This document shows, piece after piece, positions 1 through 4,354 of a stretch of DNA of 9,705 nucleotides. The DNA comes from a bacterium (lineage in GTDB: Bacteria > Bdellovibrionota_C > UBA2361 > SZUA-149): NCBI GenBank assembly GCA_003230795.1, contig QIGM01000299.1, positions 1-9,705 on the forward strand, in the 5' to 3' direction. The position numbers and the translations under genes were made by a program. Position 1 is the first letter of the stretch; each line of letters opens with the position of its first letter. Under the pieces are notes generated by a model. The model was not told the DNA's origin. It was given only the letters and a program-made list of their open reading frames with translations, and made no database searches.

Positions 1-696
1 AAGAACGCCATCGTCGACCATTTTGACGCCTATCCAGAGCTTGAGGAGAAGTTAGAGCGACAAGGTAAGCATGATACTCTTGCAGCCTTGCGCGAGACTT
101 CTTCCATGGCCAAGGTCGTCTCAATTCGGCAGCAAGAACCCAAGGGACTTGGGGATGCGGTGCTTTGTGCCAAGGAATTAGTAGGGGACGAGCCCTTTCT
201 TGTCGCCCTTGGGGATGATCTCGTTGATTCTGCCGTGCCTTGCGCTAAGCAAATGATGGATGCCTTCGAAGAGCATGGAAAGTCGGTTGTTGCACTAACC
301 AGGATAAGCGAGGACGCGACGGCAACCTTCGGTATGTGTGGTGGAGAGCTAATAGGTGAACGGGTCTATGACTTAGACACTATGGTTGAGAAACCAAGTC
401 AGCAAGATGCTCCCTCAAACCTAGCAATTATCGGTCGCTATATCCTGAAGCCATCAATATTTAAGTATTTAGAAGACACCGAAATTGGTGCCGACGGGCA
501 GCTACAGCTCACTGATGCTATGGCGCGAATGATGCGTGATGAAGGCTTTATCGGTGTTGAATTCAGCGGCGAGCGATACGATGCCGGTGACTTGTTCGGC
601 TTTCTGCAAGCGAACATTGCTTATGGTCTAAAGCGTAGAGATATTGGGCCTAAGTTGAAGCGCTATATGAAGTCTATTCTTCAGCAGGATTTCTAG
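1..696 (+). CDS. galU: UTP-glucose-1-phosphate uridylyltransferase, 5'-truncated by the window edge
   Basis: The frame is open from base 1, so only the C-terminal 232 residues are visible (the family is usually about 290). GalU makes UDP-glucose from UTP and glucose-1-phosphate in the cytoplasm, for envelope polysaccharide and glycogen precursors. Family landmarks seen in order are KNAIVDHFD at the very start, GLGDAVLCAK followed by the LGDD nucleotide/metal motif, the VEKP motif, SNLAIIGRYIL, QLQLTDAM (family usually EIQLTDA), and YDAGDLFGFLQANIAY near the end. The ATG at base 88 is internal and is not the real start. The TAG stop overlaps the stop of the convergent gene P6 by four bases (CTAG). 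One oddity is Gln where the family normally has Glu just before the QLTDA motif. Assignment to the GalU nucleotidyltransferase family is confident. The exact sugar specificity is inferred. Confidence 0.9.
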   Translation, partial: KNAIVDHFDAYPELEEKLERQGKHDTLAALRETSSMAKVVSIRQQEPKGLGDAVLCAKELVGDEPFLVALGDDLVDSAVPCAKQMMDAFEEHGKSVVALTRISEDATATFGMCGGELIGERVYDLDTMVEKPSQQDAPSNLAIIGRYILKPSIFKYLEDTEIGADGQLQLTDAMARMMRDEGFIGVEFSGERYDAGDLFGFLQANIAYGLKRRDIGPKLKRYMKSILQQDF

Positions 697-1178
697 AAAT
701 CAAAGGGATCGTCCGTAGAATCGTCGCCGTGCGGTAGAGTCGCCGCTTCCGTGTGTTCTAGCCCAAGTATTCGAAGTGCCGGGTTTGCGCTATCATTGGT
801 TCTGATGATTTCTCTATTCTGATTGCCCGTTGCGGTATCACAACCTAGATCGCCAAAATAGATGCTAATCATTGAGCTTATCGCGAAGGCACCGACGCCA
901 ACCGTTATCAGCGAGGTCGTGTACTTCGCATCGCCGAAGGCAGCATATGTCATGGCCACGATGCCAGCAGCCGTAAGGAGCATTCCTCCAAACTTTCCAC
1001 CAACGATTTCCATGATGTCGCAAGTAATGTCACGTAATTCCCCGCCAGCGAAGGCGTCAGAAGTGTAAGCGCCTGTGCCCGCAAGTGTTTGCGCACCTTG
1101 TGCCAGGGCTGAATTACAGAATACAAAGTCGCAGAGTGCAACTAGGGTAAAGCAGAGAGGAATCCTAATAGTTCGCAT
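693..1178 (-). CDS. Two-helix pilin-like secreted membrane protein, paralogue P6
   Basis: This 161-residue protein is the last gene of the six-gene array. A short leader (residues 1-26) ends in SALA before Gln27. The core has Cys53, a first helix after GGKFGG (about 62-81), a loop FGDAK with Lys85, a second helix (about 88-108) and Cys113. A polar, acidic tail (114-161) follows and ends DDPFDF. The core aligns closely with P5 (shared GAFAISS and SIYF). The architecture resembles VirB2/TrbC-type pilins, where two helices form a hairpin with a cytoplasmic basic loop. That link is by architecture, not by a clear family signature. Its ATG overlaps the TAA of P5 by one base (TAATG), which suggests translational coupling. 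Its stop overlaps the galU stop. An alternative is an uncharacterised envelope protein unrelated to pili. Confidence 0.75.
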   Translation of the reverse strand: MRTIRIPLCFTLVALCDFVFCNSALAQGAQTLAGTGAYTSDAFAGGELRDITCDIMEIVGGKFGGMLLTAAGIVAMTYAAFGDAKYTTSLITVGVGAFAISSMISIYFGDLGCDTATGNQNREIIRTNDSANPALRILGLEHTEAATLPHGDDSTDDPFDF

Positions 1179-1756
1179 TAGAAGTTTTCGGCCACATCGC
1201 CGGCTGCAGGATCAAACTGAAATATTTCATCCTCACCGCTTTCCAGTCCTTGCGGAAGCGGGGCGGCGAACTCGAAGTCTACTGCGTTACCAGTGCCTAT
1301 CTGAACGGCTGCTGCTCTTCTCGCAGCAATATCGGCCTCTACGGCGTTAAACTGATTCACTTGGGCGGCCCGATTCACGGTTCTTCCAGTAGCAGCACCA
1401 CCGTTGCCACAACTCTCGGCGGCTTCGGGAAAATAAATGCTCAGTACTGAGCTAATTGCAAAAGCCCCAATACCAACAACTATCAGGCTCTGTGTTGCGC
1501 GCATGTTTCCGAAGGCTGCGGCGGTAAGACCACCGATACCAGCAACTGTCATTAGCAAGCCTCCAAGCTTGCCTTCCATATGGCCACAAATTTCACCAAT
1601 CGCGAACCTCGCGCTTTCAAACGCATGAGACTCTTCTGGGAGAAGCAGAATAACAGCGACCGCTCCCAGGACGAGTAATGTACCTGAGGCGAAATAGGAA
1701 TTTTGAAAAGAGTTATGCCCCTTTCCTGAAGTATGATTCTTACCTAAAACGCGCAT
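1178..1756 (-). CDS. Two-helix pilin-like secreted membrane protein with long C-terminal extension, paralogue P5
   Basis: The protein has 192 residues. The leader has a hydrophobic stretch at about 25-40 and a probable cleavage site after SHA (Ala45). The core holds Cys57, helix 1 (about 64-82), a loop GNMR with Arg86, helix 2 (about 89-109) and Cys116. The remaining 76 residues (117-192) form a Gly/Ala-rich then acidic tail with several Phe and a C-terminal Phe. This tail is absent from the compact members P1, P3 and P4. The core is most like P6, so the two probably arose from a recent duplication. A good Shine-Dalgarno (AGAGG, about six bases upstream) supports the ATG at 1756. The function is unknown; a pilin-like subunit is the best structural guess. 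The tail could be an exposed interaction domain, but this is inference. Confidence 0.75.
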   Translation of the reverse strand: MRVLGKNHTSGKGHNSFQNSYFASGTLLVLGAVAVILLLPEESHAFESARFAIGEICGHMEGKLGGLLMTVAGIGGLTAAAFGNMRATQSLIVVGIGAFAISSVLSIYFPEAAESCGNGGAATGRTVNRAAQVNQFNAVEADIAARRAAAVQIGTGNAVDFEFAAPLPQGLESGEDEIFQFDPAAGDVAENF

Positions 1757-1789
1757 TGAAAACCTCTATCTGTAGTAAGCTTGGACGTC

Positions 1790-2173
1790 CTAACCGCCAC
1801 CACATCCCTCTTGAATATTGAAGAGTTCGGATACGATCTGTGGGAAAGTGAAAGTTCCTACGGTAACAAACACAAGAGCCCAAGCTGACTTAAACGCTCC
1901 CATTACCGAGGTAATGATGGCGAGTAAACCAGCAATTGCAGAAAGCATCGCGCCATATTCCTTAGTGAGTACTTCTTGACCTAAGACGCAGGCTGCATCA
2001 TCGAAAATCCCTTCTCCTGTTTGTGCGAGCGCCACGTCCTGCATACCGTTAAGCAGTAAAACAGTACCGAAAAGTAGTAGTAAACTTCCCGAATGGCGCT
2101 GTAACAGGCGGCAGCATTTTACTTGAGCTTGCTCAAGGTGCACTGCAACTCGTAGTGAATTTTCCTCAATCAT
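1790..2173 (-). CDS. Compact two-helix pilin-like protein, paralogue P4
   Basis: This 127-residue protein has a long leader (1-50). The leader contains a Cys-Cys pair at 20-21, an Arg-His pair at 26-27, a hydrophobic segment (about 29-42) and the site VALA before Gln51. The mature part would be about 77 residues: Cys62, helix 1 (about 73-91), loop GAFK with Lys95, helix 2 (about 97-110, broken by Pro111) and Cys124 in a Gly-rich end. Long leaders of this kind are typical of VirB2 and TraA pilins, which fits a pilin-like fate, but no signature fixes the family. An AGGGG Shine-Dalgarno lies about nine bases upstream of the ATG. The upstream spacer to P3 is a tandem 14-base duplication. Confidence 0.75.
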   Translation of the reverse strand: MIEENSLRVAVHLEQAQVKCCRLLQRHSGSLLLLFGTVLLLNGMQDVALAQTGEGIFDDAACVLGQEVLTKEYGAMLSAIAGLLAIITSVMGAFKSAWALVFVTVGTFTFPQIVSELFNIQEGCGGG

Positions 2174-2205
2174 AAACTTTGTCCCCTAACCCTAGTTCCC
2201 TAACT

Positions 2206-2565
2206 CTAGTTATTTACGCACTCTTCAAACCAGATGCTGATGTAGGCTTCTAGTATGAAAGAGCTGACTGATACGGCAAGTAAGCCCCAAGCTGTCTTGA
2301 ATCCGCCCATTGCAGAGGCGATAATTGCAGCCATTCCTGCTATCGCAGCAAGTAGAGAACCCAAGTTATCGCTTGCCAGTGCCGCAAGAATTGACTCGCA
2401 GACCTCTTCGAATTTTCCGCCATCGTAGGCGAAAGCTGAATCAGGCGTGAACACGGCCAGTGCTATGATAGCAATCACGTAAATTGACGGCACTTTGCCT
2501 ATGGTGAGCACATACATTCCCCAATGCTGTGCTCGAATGCGTGTAGAAGCTAAAAACTTCTTCAT
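2206..2565 (-). CDS. Compact two-helix pilin-like protein, paralogue P3
   Basis: The chosen start is the ATG at 2565 (119 residues) because AGGAAGG lies five bases upstream of it. An in-frame ATG at 2580 would add five residues but has only a G-run touching the codon. From 2565, the leader runs to about residue 46 (SAFA before Tyr47). The core has Cys56, helix 1 (about 68-86), loop GGFK with Lys90, helix 2 (about 92-112) and Cys116 three residues before the end. The mature part is about 73 residues, the same as predicted for P1. Unlike P1 and P2, which have Arg, helix 2 carries Glu106 sixteen residues after the loop Lys. The leader lacks the clear Cys...Arg-His motif of P1, P2 and P4. It is probably a pilin-like subunit; the specific role is unknown. 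Confidence 0.75.
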   Translation of the reverse strand: MKKFLASTRIRAQHWGMYVLTIGKVPSIYVIAIIALAVFTPDSAFAYDGGKFEEVCESILAALASDNLGSLLAAIAGMAAIIASAMGGFKTAWGLLAVSVSSFILEAYISIWFEECVNN

Positions 2566-2570
2566 TGTAA

Positions 2571-2577
2571 CCTTCCT
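2571..2577 (-). promoter_or_regulatory. Ribosome binding site deciding the P3 start
   Basis: On the minus strand this reads AGGAAGG, followed by TTACA and the ATG at 2565. The spacing and strength favour that ATG over the one at 2580, whose own upstream G-run abuts the start codon. Confidence 0.6.
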
Positions 2578-2588
2578 CATCCCCCTCG

Positions 2589-3236
2589 TTAGGGTAGATT
2601 TCCTATTGCATCTCCACCGGCACCACCGCCGCCTCCACCTACTAAGCCTCCGAATTCGTCGTAATCAGTTCCAAAGAAAAGAGAAACTAAAGCGCGGAGT
2701 ATAAAGGCTCCAATCGCAACGACCATGATTCCGACAGCGGCTTTATAGGCTCCCATTGCTGCGGCAACGATTGCTCCGATACCCGCGATGGTCATCACAA
2801 GAGCGCCAAAAGAGCCTTCGATGAACTTAAATAGGTTACCAACTGCGTTTCTTTGCAGTGTGTCGTCATACGGAATGTCTTGATTCTCCGGTTCGATATC
2901 GATTGCGGCCTCTGCGCCAACAGTTAAGTCCTGCACACCAATTTCTGGAGCCGCATTCAATGCCGCGTCAGGATCTTGCGCTAAGGCTGCTTGGGGAGCT
3001 CTCGCGAATGCTGGTATTGGAAAACGATTAAATGCGCCGGGTGCGCCTCGAGCAAAATTAGCGTTTGCACCCTCAGGATCCTTAATCTGCGCAGAGGATA
3101 TTCCGTTTAAACCAACGCCTAGTAACAACACGCCGAAAAGGAATAACAAAGCAGTAAAGTGCCGCTGTGTGAACAGCACACACCTAAGACAAAGGGTGTT
3201 CCAGTTTTCGAATGAGGTCTTATACCACTGCTTCAT
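2589..3236 (-). CDS. Two-helix pilin-like protein with Ala/Pro-rich insert and Gly-rich tail, paralogue P2
   Basis: At 215 residues this is the largest array member. The leader (1-49) has Cys16, Cys19, Arg25-His26, a hydrophobic stretch (about 28-44) and a site ISSA before Gln50. An unusual segment at about 52-125 is rich in Ala, Pro, Phe and Asp with no predicted helix in the membrane. The shared core follows at about 131-190: helix 1 after EGSFGAL, loop GAYK with Lys165, and helix 2 with Arg181. The end is a flexible Gly-rich tail (about 196-208). It is the only paralogue lacking both core Cys residues; Val132 occupies the position of the first. AAGGA about nine bases upstream supports the ATG. 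It may be a specialised subunit, for example a tip or adapter, but this is inference from the extra domains. Confidence 0.75.
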   Translation of the reverse strand: MKQWYKTSFENWNTLCLRCVLFTQRHFTALLFLFGVLLLGVGLNGISSAQIKDPEGANANFARGAPGAFNRFPIPAFARAPQAALAQDPDAALNAAPEIGVQDLTVGAEAAIDIEPENQDIPYDDTLQRNAVGNLFKFIEGSFGALVMTIAGIGAIVAAAMGAYKAAVGIMVVAIGAFILRALVSLFFGTDYDEFGGLVGGGGGGAGGDAIGNLP

Positions 3237-3281
3237 TTCAGCTATTCCTTGTTGCCTACGACTTAAGCGTTCGCGTGAGAA

Positions 3282-3295
3282 TCGGCATTAGCCGA
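3282..3295 (-). terminator. Small GC-rich hairpin on the P1 stop codon, possible attenuator
   Basis: TCGGC, a four-base loop containing the TAA stop, then GCCGA form a perfect five-pair stem on the minus strand, followed by TTCTC rather than a clean T-run. A competing arm (CGGCAT at 3283-3288 with ATGCCG at 3301-3306) overlaps it. It could reduce read-through or protect the P1 message end. It is too weak to be called a full terminator. Confidence 0.3.
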
Positions 3296-3668
3296 CGCCG
3301 ATGCCGCAATCACCGTTAAACAGAGTGATGTAAGAGCGAAGAATGAAAGCACCAACTGCAACAACGATTAGTGACCAGGCCATCTTAAAGCCGCCCACCG
3401 CCGAAGCGATAATTGCTCCAATCCCTGCTGCTGCCGTAATCAAGGCCCCAAAGGTTCCTTCAACAAGTAGCAGAATTCCGTTACATGCTTGCCCGTAAGT
3501 ACCGGAACCAGCATGGGCTAGCTCAGAGCCGCCGCTATAAAGAAGTGTTAGACCGATCGCGAACAAGCTTAGTTCGGCGTGTCGTTCGAAGAGGCTTCGC
3601 GTATTTAAGCAAAGCTTGGTTGAGTTATCGTTAAATGACTCTTTAATGGATTTCAAAACCTGTTTCAT
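3288..3668 (-). CDS. Compact two-helix pilin-like protein, paralogue P1 (first gene of array)
   Basis: This 126-residue protein has a 53-residue leader with Cys20, Arg29-His30, a hydrophobic stretch (about 33-47) and the site AHA before Gly54. The mature part is about 73 residues: Cys62, helix 1 (about 71-90), loop GGFK with Lys95, helix 2 (about 97-117) containing Arg111, Cys121 and a short Gly-rich end. A long leader, a small hydrophobic mature chain and a basic loop between two helices are what VirB2/TraA pilins show. AGGTGG lies a few bases upstream of the ATG. The gene is first in the cluster, and a small hairpin sits on its stop codon, so it may be expressed more highly than the downstream members. 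The family call is structural inference; no type IV secretion genes are nearby to confirm it. Confidence 0.75.
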   Translation of the reverse strand: MKQVLKSIKESFNDNSTKLCLNTRSLFERHAELSLFAIGLTLLYSGGSELAHAGSGTYGQACNGILLLVEGTFGALITAAAGIGAIIASAVGGFKMAWSLIVVAVGAFILRSYITLFNGDCGIGVG

Positions 3669-3780
3669 ATCCCACCTATTGCGAGTGTATAGAACCCAAA
3701 TGGCACAATTTGCCGAGGACAGACTGTCTGCCTCTATATATTGTTATGAACTGTAGGTGATTAGGTGTTACCTAAAAGAA
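3669..3780 (-). promoter_or_regulatory. Probable promoter/operator region of the pilin-like array
   Basis: This is most of the largest gene-free gap in the window. On the minus strand a TATATA sequence (3735-3740) could be a -10 box placing transcription start about 60 bases before P1, but no convincing -35 is visible. Short palindromes flank it: TTAGGT/ACCTAA around a three-base centre (3761-3775), CAGAC/GTCTG around one base (3720-3730) and GGCA/TGCC around five bases (3702-3714). The palindromes are seen directly; their use as operators is inference. Confidence 0.35.
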
Positions 3781-3806
3781 GGCTTTAGATTTAGGCGTAA
3801 AAAGCC
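3781..3806 (-). terminator. Weak Rho-independent terminator after the 163-residue protein gene
   Basis: GGCTTT (3781-3786) and AAAGCC (3801-3806) form a six-pair stem with a 14-base loop, followed on the minus strand by TTCTTTT. It lies 16 to 41 bases beyond the stop of the upstream gene, the right place and direction for a terminator. The short stem and large loop keep confidence low. If real, it separates that gene's transcript from the P1-P6 array. Confidence 0.4.
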
Positions 3807-3821
3807 AAATAAACTAGATGC

Positions 3822-4310
3822 TTAGCCATCTGATTTCAGAAGCATCTTGCTACGGAACGCCCGATTCTTCGGCAATGGGCCTCGATAGAGCACCACGTTT
3901 TTCTTGGGAGGCGATTCTTTAACTTTGATACCGTGAGCATCAAAGACATCTTTAAAGGGGTGTAACATGCGGTAACTACAGAATGATGAGCGCTGATATC
4001 CTCGGCAAAGATACCGCTCATACCAGGTTAAATGGGGGTTATCGTAGAGCGTCTCACCTGTTTGAGCATAGGTGCCAGAACGAATCTTTCTCCCTTCTTC
4101 ATCGGCAGGAGCGCTTTTGAAGTAATCAACGACACTTAGAAATATGATAACCCCTGTGATGACAAGGATCGCCATATGCTGTTCCGGGGCCGTATCATTG
4201 AGTTTCATAGTTCGTTGCAGTCTCTCTAGGAATCGTATAACGATCTTGAGACACTTCTCCTCCACGGGTGTTATGAGCCTTACACTAGGATACGTCTCGT
4301 CTATAGCCAT
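3822..4310 (-). CDS. Single-span membrane protein of unknown function
   Basis: I do not recognise this protein. The start is the ATG at 4310 (162 residues); a GTG directly upstream at 4313 is equally possible, and neither has a Shine-Dalgarno. Residue numbers here count from the ATG. The N-terminal 40 residues are rich in Lys/Arg and probably helical. One hydrophobic segment (about 46-64) follows, then a soluble region with Cys102 and Cys111, several Tyr and Trp, and a strongly basic C-terminus. The basic N-terminus suggests it faces the cytoplasm and the Cys-bearing part the periplasm. It lies upstream of and parallel to the pilin-like array, and is divergent from selD with only about 44 bases between starts. 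An accessory role for the array is possible but unsupported by homology. The coding call rests on length and composition. Confidence 0.6.
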   Translation of the reverse strand: MAIDETYPSVRLITPVEEKCLKIVIRFLERLQRTMKLNDTAPEQHMAILVITGVIIFLSVVDYFKSAPADEEGRKIRSGTYAQTGETLYDNPHLTWYERYLCRGYQRSSFCSYRMLHPFKDVFDAHGIKVKESPPKKNVVLYRGPLPKNRAFRSKMLLKSDG

Positions 4311-4354
4311 CACAGCATTAATTTCGTGTTTATTTTCGTTTACTCATTGCCCTC
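4311..4354. promoter_or_regulatory. Short AT-rich divergent intergenic region
   Basis: These bases separate the starts of the 163-residue protein gene and selD. The stretch is AT-rich and has no Shine-Dalgarno for either gene, so either transcript may be leaderless or have a very short leader. With so little room, the promoters probably reach into the opposite coding sequence. I see no convincing -35/-10 pair. Confidence 0.3.

Noticed and set aside
862..1628. Open frames on the + strand opposite P5 and P6
   Set aside because: They are antisense shadows of the strongly supported minus-strand genes and show no recognisable domain or ribosome binding site.
693..3668. ATP synthase c-subunit-like double-helix hairpins
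   Set aside because: There is no conserved acidic residue in the middle of helix 2 across the set, and each protein has an export leader and flanking Cys, unlike c subunits.
693..3668. Phage holin cassette
   Set aside because: No lysin, spanin or other phage gene is nearby, and six copies with signal-peptidase sites and Cys pairs do not fit holins.
3702..3715. TGGCAC followed by TTGC resembling a sigma-54 promoter on the + strand
   Set aside because: The GG to GC spacing is about two bases too short and it points away from the array toward no + strand gene start.
3669..3821. A selC tRNA-Sec or other RNA gene in the largest gap
   Set aside because: No cloverleaf arms, T-loop GTTCRA motif or CCA end can be found there on either strand.
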